Shown piece by piece: positions 55,161 to 64,000 of a DNA stretch of 64,000 bases. The position numbers and the translations under genes are program-made. How positions within the stretch are numbered: the first letter of the stretch is position 1; each line of letters opens with the position of its first letter. Source of the stretch: Myxococcales bacterium (GTDB lineage: Bacteria; Myxococcota; Myxococcia; Myxococcales; Myxococcaceae). The notes under the pieces are model-generated. The model saw nothing but the letters and a program-made list of their open reading frames with translations. It made no database searches and was not told the origin of the DNA. The DNA lies in NCBI GenBank assembly GCA_030681895.1, contig JAUXRI010000012.1, positions 58,083 through 122,082 of the forward strand. The letters run 5' to 3'.

Positions 55161-56864
55161 TCAGGCGCTTGCGCCGCCCAGGAATTCGGCCTGCGCGGTC
55201 ACATCGAGCGGGTCGCGTCGTTCGCGGGCGCACCAGGTGACGTAGCCCATCAGCATCTCGAGGCCTCGCTGCAGCGCCTCGAGCGTCTCGACGCCATCCA
55301 TCTCGAACCAGACGGCGCCGTGGCCCGCGGCGCGCGGGTTGGTCGACAGCAGTGAGAACGCCTGCGCGAACGCCTCGGCGCGGCGGGCGTTGGGCTGGCC
55401 GAAGAGGCTCTTCTCTTTCAGCTGTCCAGCGAGCATCAGGCGCAGCAGACACGAGAAGGCCTGGGCGTCGGCGTTCTGCTTCGCGTACGGCTCGGCCGTC
55501 TCGAGGTAGCTCGTCAACTTCTTGCGGTCGCCGCGGCTCTCGACGTTGAGCAGGCGCATCGCCGGTCGCGGGTGGCGTGGGTCGGGCAGCAGGTCGAGCG
55601 TCTTCGTCGCGAACTGCCAGAAGGCCATCGTCGCCTGGTCGGGGTCGTCCTCCTCGAGGACGATGTCGAGCATCTGCGGGCGGCGTCGCGCCGGAACGCC
55701 GTGCGCTGGCGTCATCGGCGGTGGTGGTGGCGGCGGCGCACCTGAAGGGCCTTCGTCGGCCTCGACGATCTCGATGTCTCCATCGGCCGACGGCACCCAC
55801 GAGCCAGGCGGCGTGAGGTCGGGCGGCGGCGCGGGCGGTGGTGGCGCGGCGTCGACGGCCTCTTCAATGACGTCGAGGATGTCGGTGGGCTCGGTGATGC
55901 TGCCGACGCCAGGAGGCGGGAACCAACCGCCGGGCGGCGTGGTGTTGGGCGGCGGCGCCGGAGGGATGGCGGCGACCTGGAGCGGCGTGGTGCGCGGGTG
56001 TTCGCCGGAGCTCGACATCAACGTCCGGAAGCTGGGCACCTGCGGCGAGTCGGCGAGCTCGACGATGGCGTCGGTGTCGAGCTCCTCGGGGACGATGAGG
56101 GCCGGGTCGGTCTTCACGCGCTCGCGAGGGAGCTCCGGGGCGGCTTCGAGGCCCGCAGGTGGCGTGCGCCGCGAGGCGATCTCGGCCTCTGCCGCCGCGA
56201 GCGCCTGCACGCGGGCTCGACGCGCGGCCTCTTCTTCCATCATCTCGAAGAACTCATCGAGGTACGGCTCGAGATCGTTCCAGAGATGATCGAGGCCGTG
56301 GTCGTCGCCGATCAGCTCTTTGGCGGTCTCCTCCGACTGGTACGCCTCGCTCAACAGGCCGGCGCGGCGGGCGAACTCGGCCCGTGACGTGTTGACGAAC
56401 TGCCGGGCCAGCTCGAGGTGGTAGAGGCAGCGCGCGAACTCGACGCGTCGATTCCCCGACGGCTGGAGCTGCTCGATGCTCTCCTGGAGCAGGCCGGTGT
56501 TGGCGCGGTTCTCCCAACAGTCGGCGAGCGCCTTCTTGAAGCGCTTCTGCTCGAACGAGATGAGCAGCGAAGTCGCCGACGCCCAGAGGTCTTCGAGCTC
56601 GGGGTGAATGGCCGCGAACTCGACGCCGCTGCCTTCGTGCCAGAAGACGAGCAGGCGGTCGGCGACATCGATGAGCTCGGAGCGGGCCTCAGGGTCGCCG
56701 CGCCGCGCACGATCGAGATCGAACAGCGCGGTCGCGAACTGCGCGCGGGGGTCAGACGACAGACGCAAACCGTGGAGCTCGTCGCGCAGACGATCGAGAT
56801 CACCCATCGCATCGACGCAACGGGTGATCGACTCAGCGATGTCATCTGGAAGCGGCAACCCCAC
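55161..56864 (-). CDS. Large unknown protein with helical ends and Pro-rich middle
   Basis: A 567-residue cytosolic-type protein. The N-terminal 240 residues are helical (ARGDPEARSELIDVADRLLV, YLDEFFEMMEEEAARRARVQ). The middle is Pro-rich and disordered with repeated PPxxTPPGGW/S motifs (APPPNTTPPGGWFPP, APPPDLTPPGSWVPS). The last 160 residues are again helical (MAFWQFATKTLDLLPDPRHP, LFGQPNARRAEAFAQAFSLL). I do not recognise a domain. Its size and Pro-rich layout suit a scaffold. It lies 57 bases upstream of the sigma-factor gene on the same strand. Confidence 0.7.
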   Translation of the reverse strand: MGLPLPDDIAESITRCVDAMGDLDRLRDELHGLRLSSDPRAQFATALFDLDRARRGDPEARSELIDVADRLLVFWHEGSGVEFAAIHPELEDLWASATSLLISFEQKRFKKALADCWENRANTGLLQESIEQLQPSGNRRVEFARCLYHLELARQFVNTSRAEFARRAGLLSEAYQSEETAKELIGDDHGLDHLWNDLEPYLDEFFEMMEEEAARRARVQALAAAEAEIASRRTPPAGLEAAPELPRERVKTDPALIVPEELDTDAIVELADSPQVPSFRTLMSSSGEHPRTTPLQVAAIPPAPPPNTTPPGGWFPPPGVGSITEPTDILDVIEEAVDAAPPPPAPPPDLTPPGSWVPSADGDIEIVEADEGPSGAPPPPPPPMTPAHGVPARRRPQMLDIVLEEDDPDQATMAFWQFATKTLDLLPDPRHPRPAMRLLNVESRGDRKKLTSYLETAEPYAKQNADAQAFSCLLRLMLAGQLKEKSLFGQPNARRAEAFAQAFSLLSTNPRAAGHGAVWFEMDGVETLEALQRGLEMLMGYVTWCARERRDPLDVTAQAEFLGGASA

Positions 56865-56920
56865 GGCGCGCGGAATCCTGCCTGTCAGACCTCACCCGCG
56901 CTACTCGATTCGCGAGCGGA

Positions 56921-57316
56921 CTACAGCGCGGCCTCGATGGTCTTCTTCATCTGATCTGCGTAGACGTAGCCCGAGCTCGAGCTGCCGAAGTAGGCGTGCC
57001 ACTGCACGACGCCGCTCTCGAACGCGAAGCGCGCCTGGTCGGACGGCGCCGGCGTGATGACGATCTTCTTCAGCGAGCCCTTCACGGCCTCTTTGCCGAG
57101 CTCGTCGAAGGTGATCTCCTTGAACGCCTTGACGAGGTTCGGCAGCCCATAGCTGTCGTGCGAGATGTACTGCGCGTCGCCCATGTTGGCGCTGAACGCG
57201 TCCCAGTCGATCTCCACGGGCACCTCGACCTGGGTGACCGTCTTCAGCTGCGCGACGAAGGCCTCTTCGTCCGTCTTCTTCCGCTCCTGAACCCAACGTT
57301 TTTCGGCGAGACCCAT
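56921..57316 (-). CDS. Small soluble protein, unknown
   Basis: A 131-residue protein with a clear start (AGGAGCTTTCACC before ATG at 57316). It reads like a compact alpha/beta fold: VEVPVEIDWDAFSANMGDAQ, AFKEITFDELGKEAVKGSLK, VVQWHAYFGSSSSGYVYADQ. No signal peptide, no Cys and no motif I know. It stands 56 bases upstream of the large unknown protein on the same strand and is divergent from the DUF1592 gene across 216 bp. Confidence 0.7.
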   Translation of the reverse strand: MGLAEKRWVQERKKTDEEAFVAQLKTVTQVEVPVEIDWDAFSANMGDAQYISHDSYGLPNLVKAFKEITFDELGKEAVKGSLKKIVITPAPSDQARFAFESGVVQWHAYFGSSSSGYVYADQMKKTIEAAL

Positions 57317-57532
57317 GGTGAAAGCTCCTGAAAGAGGCAGGTTGGTGAATCGACGAGCAGATGCGGCGGCCTCCGGTTCCGAGCGTGAGCCGTGGGGAAG
57401 GGGTCGTGGATCAGACGGGGGATGCCCGGCGACCGAGACCCACATGTGGCCCCGATGTGCTCCGAGAACCACCTGATGGCCGCAGCCGTGGCCCGCTATC
57501 GTCCCGCAATCCCCCGAGTTCTGAGGTCGTCG

Positions 57533-59353
57533 ATGCGCGCGCTGACGGTGTTGCTGCTGCTGGCAGTCACGGCGTGTTCGGGCTCCTTCATGGGCGGCAT
57601 GGAAGGCGTGCTCGGCACCGGTGGAACGGGCGCCGCGGGCGGTGACGTGATGGGCACGGGCGGTGGCGTCTCAGGAACCGGTGGCGGTGTCGCGGAGCCG
57701 CCGTTCGAGCCGACACGTTTTACCTGTGACGCCCAGCAACTGCCGACCGACCTGCCGCTGCGACGGCTGACGCGCCGGCAGTTCGTCAGCGTGGTGAATG
57801 ATGTCGTCGCGCGCTCCGGCCTCGCTGGAGCTGACGTCACGGCCATGCAGCTGGCCATTCGTGACGAGCTCTCGCCGTTTCCCGACGATCGCGTCGTCGG
57901 CGTGCCCGGAGAGACGCACGGTGGTTTCAGTCGGCTCGACCAGGCGCTGCAGCAGGGCCACATCGACGCGTCGTACAACCTGGCCCTCGCGCTCGGCCTC
58001 GAGCTGACGTCGAACACCACTCGGCGCCGCGCGCTCGTCGGGGCCTGCGCGACCGACACCGTCACCACCAACGATGCCCAGTGCCTGCGCGACTTCATCA
58101 CCCGCTTCGGGCGCCTGCTGCACCGTCGACCGCTCACGCCGGAAGACGTCACCTTCTACTCGTCGGTCGCCGGCACCACGCCCGTCGACCCGGCCGTGCT
58201 CGCCGACGTCATCGGGCTGATGTTCACCTCGCCGCAGTTCCTCTACCACGTGGAGGAAGGCGACCCGATGGCCGCTGGTCCCACCACGCTCGACGCGTAC
58301 GCGCTGGCCAACCGGCTCTCGTTTCACTTCTGGCAGTCGATGCCTGACGACGCGCTCCTCGCGGCTGCGGCCGACGGCTCGCTGCTCACCGACGTCGGCT
58401 ACCGCGCGCAGGTGGAGCGCCTGTTCAACGACGCCCGCACCGATGGCTCGATCGACGACTTCTTCGGGCAGTGGTGGCGCCTCGACGAGCTGCCGCCGCT
58501 CAACACGCGCCTCGGCACGCCCATCTACGACGCCTTCGCTGGCCGCGACATTCCGACTGCGACGCTTCACACCGAGATGAACGCCGAGGTGCTCGAGCTC
58601 GCCCGCGACGTCACCCGCCGTGCTGCGCCGCTCGCGGAGCTGCTCACCAGCCGAAGGTTCTTTGCCCGCACGGACTCGCTCGCCCGCCTCTACGCGCAGC
58701 CGCGGTGGGACGGCATGGGCACGCCGCCAGACTTCGTGCAGCCCGAGCGCCATGGCCTGCTGACGCGCGCCGCGTTCCTCTCGACGGGCAGCGCCAACAC
58801 CCGGCCGGTGATGAAGGGCTTCCGCATTCGCAACGCGCTGTTGTGCACCAAGCTGCCCCCGCCGCCTCCTGGTGCGGGCGCAACGCCGCTGCCGCTCGCG
58901 CCCGACCTCACCACGCGCGAAGTCGTCGAGCGCATCACCGAGTCGAGCACCACGTGCTCCGGGTGCCACCAGGGCCTGCTCAACCCGCTCGGCTTCGTCA
59001 CCGAGAACTTCGACGCCATGGGCCGTTCGCGCACCACGCAGCGCCTGTACTCCGAGAACGGCATGCCGCTGCTCGACAAGCCGGTCTCGACGAGTGCCGC
59101 GCCCAACGTCGCTGGCCACACCACGCTCATCGACGACGCCGCCGAATTGCACGAGCTGATGTTGAAGGGCGAGTTCCAGACCTGCTTTGCGCGCCAGTAC
59201 TTCCGCTTCACGTTCCAGCGCGTCGAAGACGAGACGAAAGATGGGTGCCTCTTGAAGTCGCTGCAGGACGAGTCGCTCGCCGGGAAGCCGGTGGCCGAGG
59301 TCATCAAGGCGGTCGCGCTCGCGCCCGAGTTCAAGCGGAGGGACGTGCGATGA
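57533..59353 (+). CDS. DUF1592/DUF1588/DUF1585 lipoprotein with CxxCH motif
   Basis: A 606-residue lipoprotein: leader MRALTVLLLLAVTACSG, then a short GTGG-type linker. The order of parts is: DUF1587-like (LPLRRLTRRQFVSVVNDVVA), DUF1595-like (FGRLLHRRPLTPEDVTFYSS), DUF1592 (LDAYALANRLSFHFWQSMPD), DUF1588 with T-C-S-G-C-H for haem c (GLLTRAAFLSTGSANTRPVM), and DUF1585 at the end (FARQYFRFTFQRVEDE). Complete, unlike the copy at the left edge. The ATG at 57533 is chosen for its lipobox. Stop overlaps the DUF1552 start (ATGA). Confidence 0.9.
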   Translation: MRALTVLLLLAVTACSGSFMGGMEGVLGTGGTGAAGGDVMGTGGGVSGTGGGVAEPPFEPTRFTCDAQQLPTDLPLRRLTRRQFVSVVNDVVARSGLAGADVTAMQLAIRDELSPFPDDRVVGVPGETHGGFSRLDQALQQGHIDASYNLALALGLELTSNTTRRRALVGACATDTVTTNDAQCLRDFITRFGRLLHRRPLTPEDVTFYSSVAGTTPVDPAVLADVIGLMFTSPQFLYHVEEGDPMAAGPTTLDAYALANRLSFHFWQSMPDDALLAAAADGSLLTDVGYRAQVERLFNDARTDGSIDDFFGQWWRLDELPPLNTRLGTPIYDAFAGRDIPTATLHTEMNAEVLELARDVTRRAAPLAELLTSRRFFARTDSLARLYAQPRWDGMGTPPDFVQPERHGLLTRAAFLSTGSANTRPVMKGFRIRNALLCTKLPPPPPGAGATPLPLAPDLTTREVVERITESSTTCSGCHQGLLNPLGFVTENFDAMGRSRTTQRLYSENGMPLLDKPVSTSAAPNVAGHTTLIDDAAELHELMLKGEFQTCFARQYFRFTFQRVEDETKDGCLLKSLQDESLAGKPVAEVIKAVALAPEFKRRDVR

Positions 59354-60906
59354 GCGGCCTCTCTCGTCGGTGGGTGTTGAAGGGCCTGGGCGCCACCGTG
59401 GCGATTCCCGCGCTCCCGTCGCTGCTCGGTGCGTCCGATGCCGTCGCGCAGGGCATGATGGAGCAGCGGTACTTCGTGAACCTCGGCACGCACCACGGCG
59501 GCGCGTGGGAGCGCTTCATGCTCCCGACGATGCCGGCCACGGGTGTCACCCGGCAGATGTACGGCGGCCGCGAGATTCGCAGCTTCCCGCTGACGCGCAC
59601 GGTGAGCGCCGGCGAAGCGAGCTTGTCTCCCGTGTTGAGCGCGCCCGAGAGCCGCCTCACCGAGACGCTGAAGAACAAGATGTTCGTCGTCCGCGGGCTC
59701 GACGTGCCCTGGTACATCGCGCACAACACCGGCGGCCACCTCGGTAACTTTGCGCGCAACGACGCCAACGGCGGTGACGGCACGCTGGCGCAGATGAACG
59801 CGCAGCGCACCACCATCGACCAGCTGATGGCCTGGAGCCCGTCGTTCTATTCCGACCTCTCGGGCGTGCGGGAGCGCGTCATCGTGCTGTCGGGGCGCAT
59901 GTCGTACGCGTGGCAGAACCCGGCCATGCGCAGCGGCGCGATTCAGGAGATCACCGCGACCGCCGACTCTCCGCAGGCGCTGTTCCGCCGGCTGTTCCCG
60001 ACGACTGGTGTGCAGCAGCGTGCGCCCATCGTCGACAAGGTGCTCGAGAACTACCGGCGGCTGCGCGCGAACCCGCGGTTGTCGCGCCTCGACCGCGACC
60101 GGCTCGACGACCACATTCAGCGCGTCAGTGAATTGCAGCGGCGCATCGGCACCATGGCGACGTGCACCACGCCGGTGCCACCCGCGGCTCCGTACGCGAC
60201 GGCCACCTCGGGCGCGGTGACGTACAACGCGCCGTTCGCCAGAAACCCGACCGAGCAGGCCGCGTGGTACCGCGTGATGAACGACCTCATCGTCGCGGCC
60301 TTCGCCTGCAACATGTCGCGCATCGCGGTCGGCCTCACCTCGCCGAACATGTCGACGTACGCCGGTGACTGGCATCAAGACGTCGCGCACCAGAGCAACG
60401 GCGCCGATGGCCTGCGGCAGGACGTGATGTGGCGCTCGTACAACGCCTTCTTCAAGGACATCTTCGTCGACCTCGCGACCAAGCTCGACGCGGTGAACGT
60501 CGGCACGGGCAAGACGCTGCTCGACCAGTCGATGGCCGTGTGGACGCAGGAGTGCGGGCACCAGACGCACGACTTCCGCGACAGCGTGGTGGTGGGCTTC
60601 GGTGGCGCAGGCGGCCGCCTCAACACCGGCATCGCGGTCGACTACCGCAACATGAACCTGCGCTTCGAGCCGGCGAACGAAATGAACATCGTCACGCGGC
60701 CCGGGCTGCTCTGGCACCAGTGGCTGGGCACGGTGCTTCAGACGATGGGCATTCCGAAGTCCGAGTGGGAGGTCGCGGCCACCAACGGCGGCTACCCCGA
60801 CTACAACTTCCAGAACGTGCAGTGGCAGAGCATCAACGCCGCGATGGCCTACCCGGCCCAGGCGTGGAGCGTCACCGGTGACCGGCTGCCTCTCTTGTCT
60901 GCCTGA
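59350..60906 (+). CDS. DUF1552 domain protein with Tat signal
   Basis: A 518-residue partner of the preceding protein. The leader LSRRWVLKGLGATVAIPALP is a twin-arginine signal. Family features are LNRYFVNLGTH-like QRYFVNLGTHHGGAW, IDQLMAWSPSFYSDLSG, DDHIQRVSELQRRI, and the late HTHDF..VVGFGGAGGRLNTG segment. DUF1552 and DUF1592 genes occur together almost always; the export routes suggest a folded DUF1552 enzyme and a haem-bearing lipoprotein partner. Function unknown. Confidence 0.9.
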   Translation: MSGLSRRWVLKGLGATVAIPALPSLLGASDAVAQGMMEQRYFVNLGTHHGGAWERFMLPTMPATGVTRQMYGGREIRSFPLTRTVSAGEASLSPVLSAPESRLTETLKNKMFVVRGLDVPWYIAHNTGGHLGNFARNDANGGDGTLAQMNAQRTTIDQLMAWSPSFYSDLSGVRERVIVLSGRMSYAWQNPAMRSGAIQEITATADSPQALFRRLFPTTGVQQRAPIVDKVLENYRRLRANPRLSRLDRDRLDDHIQRVSELQRRIGTMATCTTPVPPAAPYATATSGAVTYNAPFARNPTEQAAWYRVMNDLIVAAFACNMSRIAVGLTSPNMSTYAGDWHQDVAHQSNGADGLRQDVMWRSYNAFFKDIFVDLATKLDAVNVGTGKTLLDQSMAVWTQECGHQTHDFRDSVVVGFGGAGGRLNTGIAVDYRNMNLRFEPANEMNIVTRPGLLWHQWLGTVLQTMGIPKSEWEVAATNGGYPDYNFQNVQWQSINAAMAYPAQAWSVTGDRLPLLSA

Positions 60907-60924
60907 CGAAGTGGAGACCTCTCG

Positions 60925-62277
60925 ATGAGCTCGCGTGCGCTGGGTGCCGTGGTGGCGGTCTGTCTCTTCGGGTGTGAAGCCCAGGTGACTGACGTGCCGA
61001 TGGGCGGTGGCGCGGCGGGTGGCGCTGCTGGTGGGTCCGTGACAGCGGGTGGAGACGCTGGTGGCTCGGTGACCGCGGGAGGGATGTCTGGCGGTGGAGC
61101 TGCAGCTGGCGGTTCGGCGGAGGCGGGCGGGGCTGCATCGGCAGGAGGCACCGCGTCTGCGGGCGGCTCGGCAGGCGGAGGCTCCATGACCGCCGGTGGC
61201 GCGGCTGGCGGCTCGGTCGTCGCCGTCGATGCCGGCACCGTCGGGCTCTTCGTCGCCATCGGTCACGTCAACCGTTCCACCCTCAGCTGCGACGACGGGC
61301 GCACGTGGGTGGCCAACCAGTCGGACAACGACGCGATTCGCTGCTTCACCAGCGCACCCGATGGCGGCAGCTCGGACTGCGATCACAAGTACGGGTCCGG
61401 CCGCGGCATCGCATGGAGCGCGGCGTCAGGCTTCGTCGGCAACTGGGGGTGGGGCGACCCTGGCGTCATTCGCAAGAGCCGCGACGGCGTGTCGTGGAGC
61501 GTCGTCGATCGCGGCACCAACTTCGCGAGCATGGTCGTCGGCAACGACGGCACGCTCTTCGCGGCGTCACGCTCGGGCAAGGTGTCTCGCAACGCCGGCG
61601 ACACCTGGACGAACGCGGGCACGGCGAACCTGCAGGCGAACGGCCAGGCGGTGTGGAACGTGCGACGCGGTGGTTTTGGCGGAACGGGCGCAGGCGTCTT
61701 CGTGGTGGTGGCCGACTCGAACACGGCGATGGTGAGCACCGACGCGATGATGTGGCGTGCTCCGCAGACGTACCCGTCGACGTGCGGCGCCAACATTCAG
61801 TGGGAAGGCGGCGTCGCGTCGGGCAACGGCGCGTTGGTGATTCTCGGTGGTGACGGCGTCGCCTGTCGCAGCACCGACAACGGCGTCACGTGGACGGCGC
61901 ATCAGACGGGCGGCTCCGTCGACTCACGCCTGGTGTGGACGGGCACCGAGTTCGTCACCTGGGGCAGCGTCTCGAATCAGCGCCGCATCATGCGCAGCAC
62001 CGATGGCATGGCGTGGACGTCGACGGCGACCGCCCTGCGGAGAAATGGAGCTCCCGTCGCAGGCAACGGCCCGCTCATCGGCGCCGTCGCGCGCAGCCCG
62101 TCAGGCACCTTCGTCGCGGCGAACGGCGGGTGGCAGACCTGGTACGCGAGTCAGCGCTTCTACCGGAGCGCCGATGGCATCACGTGGGACGAGCTCCCGT
62201 CGACGTCGTTCGTCGGCAGCCACCCGATTCAGCACATCGTCTGGGGCGAAGGCGCGCGCTCGACCGCGTGTCCCTGA
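60925..62277 (+). CDS. Lipoprotein with BNR/sialidase-like beta-propeller
   Basis: A 450-residue exported protein with lipobox leader (AVVAVCLFGCEA) and a 75-residue GGxAGG/GGSVTAGG linker. The remaining 340 residues contain repeated Asp-box-like turns: SCDDGRTWVAN, SRDGVSWSVVD, SRNAGDTWTNAG, STDNGVTWTAHQ, STDGMAWTSTA and SADGITWDELP. Six or more such repeats mean a BNR-type beta-propeller, often in glycan-binding or hydrolytic proteins. It lies 18 bases after DUF1552 and is probably the third gene of that operon. No sialidase Arg triad could be identified by eye. Confidence 0.8.
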   Translation: MSSRALGAVVAVCLFGCEAQVTDVPMGGGAAGGAAGGSVTAGGDAGGSVTAGGMSGGGAAAGGSAEAGGAASAGGTASAGGSAGGGSMTAGGAAGGSVVAVDAGTVGLFVAIGHVNRSTLSCDDGRTWVANQSDNDAIRCFTSAPDGGSSDCDHKYGSGRGIAWSAASGFVGNWGWGDPGVIRKSRDGVSWSVVDRGTNFASMVVGNDGTLFAASRSGKVSRNAGDTWTNAGTANLQANGQAVWNVRRGGFGGTGAGVFVVVADSNTAMVSTDAMMWRAPQTYPSTCGANIQWEGGVASGNGALVILGGDGVACRSTDNGVTWTAHQTGGSVDSRLVWTGTEFVTWGSVSNQRRIMRSTDGMAWTSTATALRRNGAPVAGNGPLIGAVARSPSGTFVAANGGWQTWYASQRFYRSADGITWDELPSTSFVGSHPIQHIVWGEGARSTACP

Positions 62278-62292
62278 GGTCCAACCCACCGG

Positions 62293-62310
62293 CGTTGAGC
62301 GCAGTCAACG
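62293..62310. terminator. Possible terminator between convergent genes
   Basis: A 6-bp inverted repeat CGTTGA/TCAACG with a 6-nt loop lies at the 3' ends of the propeller gene and the convergent LysR gene. No T-run, so weak support. Confidence 0.3.
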
Positions 62311-63246
62311 AGTCAGCTTGCGCGCGTGCCTCTTCGACACCGCTGACGCCCCGGCGAGCACGCCGTCGAGCGCGCGCTGGTGCGGCTTGAAGGCTTCGAA
62401 CACGTGATCCATGAACGCCCGAACGCGGCTGTTGTTGCGCAGCTCGGGCAGCGTCAGCAGCCAGAGGTCACGCGCTTCGTCCGTGAGCCGCGCCCCGATG
62501 CGTTCCAGGCGGGGGTCGCGGTCGCCGATGAAGCACGGAAGAAAGAAGGCTCCGATGCCCGAGAAGATCGCCGTGCGCCGGACCACATAGTCGTCCGTGC
62601 GCAGCGAGATCTTCGCGCCGGGCGCGAGCCTGGCCAGCCAGCCATCGAGCCACCGGGTGTCAGCCCGCTCGTCGTTGTGCAACCACGGGTAGTCAGAGAG
62701 CGAGACCTTGCTCCCGGCCTTTCGACGGACCTGGTTCACCAGTGAGCGCGCCGCGTACGCTTCGATCTGCATTCGACCGACCTTCCGTCCCACGAGCCGC
62801 TCCGCGGGGTTGTTGCCCAGGCGCAGCGCGACATCGGCCTCACGCCGCTGAAGCGAGACCTGGGCCTGGGTCACGCCCACCGTGAGCTCCACGCCCGGGT
62901 AGCGCTCCATGAAGCTCGAGAAGATCTCGGGGAAGTACTCGAAGAGGAAGTCCACGGTGGTGACGCGCAGCCGGCCGCGGAGCTCGGCGTCTCGGCCCAG
63001 CACCTTGCCTTCGGTGATGTGGATCTCTGCTTCGACGCGCACGGCGACCTCGGCCAGCTCGTCACCTGCGGCGGTGGGCGCGAAGCCCTCGTCGGTGCGA
63101 TCGAACAGCCTGACCCCCAGCCGATCTTCAGCCTCTTTCAGTCGCCGCCCGACCGTGGTGCGCGTCACGTTGAGGGCGGTCGCCGCCCCGGAGAGCGTCT
63201 TCTGCCGGTGAAGGGCCAGCACGTAGCGAAGGTCGTCCCAATCCAT
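62305..63246 (-). CDS. LysR-family transcriptional regulator
   Basis: A 313-residue regulator. The winged helix-turn-helix is MDWDDLRYVLALHRQKTLSG, then AATALNVTRTTVGRRLKEAE (residues 1-60). The rest is a LysR substrate-binding domain (RLRVTTVDFLFEYFPEIFSS, ADVALRLGNNPAERLVGRKV). The C-terminus is Arg/Lys-rich. It is divergent from the dehydrogenase gene with 74 bases between starts, the usual arrangement for a LysR regulator and its target. Confidence 0.92.
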   Translation of the reverse strand: MDWDDLRYVLALHRQKTLSGAATALNVTRTTVGRRLKEAEDRLGVRLFDRTDEGFAPTAAGDELAEVAVRVEAEIHITEGKVLGRDAELRGRLRVTTVDFLFEYFPEIFSSFMERYPGVELTVGVTQAQVSLQRREADVALRLGNNPAERLVGRKVGRMQIEAYAARSLVNQVRRKAGSKVSLSDYPWLHNDERADTRWLDGWLARLAPGAKISLRTDDYVVRRTAIFSGIGAFFLPCFIGDRDPRLERIGARLTDEARDLWLLTLPELRNNSRVRAFMDHVFEAFKPHQRALDGVLAGASAVSKRHARKLTR

Positions 63247-63248
63247 GG

Positions 63249-63309
63249 TGCACGTTTTTGCACGGTCGCATCCCGAATTCTCGCGTCGCGCGTTCGTTTG
63301 TGCACGGCT
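63249..63309. promoter_or_regulatory. LysR-type operator region between divergent genes
   Basis: The 74-bp gap contains TGCAC repeats: TGCACGTTTTTGCA near 63250, with TGCA arms and T-N12-A symmetry, and TTGTGCACGG near 63298. LysR proteins typically bind T-N11-A dyads in such gaps, so these are candidate operator sites. Confidence 0.45.
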
Positions 63310-63320
63310 ATCTCGAGGGC

Positions 63321-64000
63321 ATGAAAGCCATTCTACAGACGGTGTATGGAGAGCCTGAGCAGGTCCTGGTGTTGGGTGAGATCGACCGGCCCTCGCCCGG
63401 GCCCGGCGAGGTGCTGGTCCGGGTGCTGGCGACCTCGGTGAACACCCCCGACCTCATCGCCACCCGGGGTGTCCCCTATGCGCTGCGGCTGGCCTTCGGC
63501 CTGCGCGGGCCTCCGTCCCCGGTGCGAGGCTCGGACGTGGCCGGCGTGGTGGAGGCCGTCGGCGCTGGCGTCACTGACTTCGCGCCGGGTGCGTCGGTGT
63601 TCGGTTCGGTGTGGTCGGGGCCCTTCAAGGAAGGTGCCCAGGGCACCTTCTGCGAATACACCGTCGTCCCGGCGGCGCAGCTGGCGCACAAACCCGCGAG
63701 CGTCAGCTTCGAGGAAGCGGCGGGGGCGGTGATGTCGGGCGTCACTTCGCTCATCGCCATGCGCGACGTGGCGCAGGTCAAGCAGGGCCAGCGGGTGCTG
63801 ATCAACGGCGCTTCCGGCGGGCTCGGCACGTTCGCGGTGCAGATCGCGAAGTCCCTGGGGGCCACGGTCACCGGGGTGTGCAGCACGCGGAACGTCGAGC
63901 TGGTGCGCTCGCTGGGGGCCGATCGGGTGATCGACTACACGCAGACGAGCTACCTCGAGGAGCCCGAGCGCTACGACGTGGTGATGGACAACGTGATGAA
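63321..64000 (+). CDS. Medium-chain dehydrogenase/quinone oxidoreductase, 3' truncated
   Basis: The first 226 codons of a zinc-independent-looking medium-chain dehydrogenase/reductase; the gene runs off the window. Features are the GroES-like start (MKAILQTVYGEPEQVLVLGE), VNTPDLIATRG, SDVAGVVEAVGAGV, and the Rossmann motif INGASGGLGTFAVQIAKSLG followed by VIDY. Zinc ligands are not evident, so it resembles quinone oxidoreductases that reduce double bonds or quinones with NADPH. Divergent from the LysR gene, which probably regulates it. Confidence 0.9.
   Translation, partial: MKAILQTVYGEPEQVLVLGEIDRPSPGPGEVLVRVLATSVNTPDLIATRGVPYALRLAFGLRGPPSPVRGSDVAGVVEAVGAGVTDFAPGASVFGSVWSGPFKEGAQGTFCEYTVVPAAQLAHKPASVSFEEAAGAVMSGVTSLIAMRDVAQVKQGQRVLINGASGGLGTFAVQIAKSLGATVTGVCSTRNVELVRSLGADRVIDYTQTSYLEEPERYDVVMDNVM

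Noticed and set aside
57317..57532. Gene in the gap before the second DUF1592 gene
   Set aside because: In-frame extension upstream of 57533 gives no signal peptide and a Pro/Arg mix typical of non-coding sequence; the gap is treated as a divergent promoter region.

Overview
The window is about two-thirds G+C, with strong third-position GC bias, many 4-base stop/start overlaps (ATGA, GTGA) and frequent GTG starts. Several traits point to a myxobacterium (Myxococcota, probably Cystobacterineae): Ser/Thr kinases with PEGA domains, lipoproteins with Gly/Thr/Ala/Ser linkers, a TIGR02996-type protein, DUF1592-DUF1552 pairs, and a locus that reads as the sigma-54 activator PxrR followed by the small RNA Pxr. 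No rRNA, tRNA, insertion sequence, phage or CRISPR was seen. About 50 protein genes fill nearly all of the sequence. The first and last genes are cut by the window edges.

Layout. 0-2.5 kb: the end of a DUF1592/1588/1585 protein and its DUF1552 partner. 2.6-8.7 kb: an Lhr-type helicase, a protein with a SUKH-like C-terminus, and beta-carbonic anhydrase. 8.8-10.4 kb: a thioredoxin-like lipoprotein overlapping an outer-membrane-type protein that can only be read with its signal peptide through two in-frame UGA codons. A hairpin with a GGUC loop lies 17 nt after the second UGA, so this looks like a selenoprotein with a U-x-x-U mature N-terminus. 10.4-14.7 kb: endonuclease V, a RelA/SpoT-like protein, an M20 amidohydrolase and a DUF2330 protein. 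14.8-18.4 kb: mrfA-mrfB. 18.5-23.6 kb: an asparagine synthetase convergent with a three-gene operon (AurF-like diiron oxygenase, phospholipase D-like protein, PLP-dependent deaminase). 23.6-31.4 kb: a secreted protein, a broken leucine-rich-repeat gene, truA, an exported pirin, a PhoD-like phosphatase, a 2,4-dienoyl-CoA reductase with a TetR regulator, an NRDE protein and a barrel-like protein.

31.5-43.7 kb: a cNMP-binding/TGS/uridine-kinase fusion, class I fumarase, the pxrR-pxr locus, a type II secretion F protein and two divergent Ser/Thr kinases. A dispersed repeat of about 25 bp is clustered here. 43.7-52.5 kb: large secreted lipoproteins with low-complexity linkers and a TIGR02996 protein. 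52.7-57.3 kb: small conserved proteins and a sigma factor/anti-sigma/DUF3106/small secreted protein operon. 57.5-64 kb: a second DUF1592-DUF1552 pair with a beta-propeller lipoprotein, then a LysR regulator divergent from a medium-chain dehydrogenase.

The points most worth checking are the candidate selenoprotein, the Pxr-like small RNA with its sigma-54 promoter and terminator, the dispersed repeat family, and the acidic repeat shared by an anti-sigma factor and a tiny secreted protein in the same operon. All family assignments come from reading motifs by eye; no database search was run.
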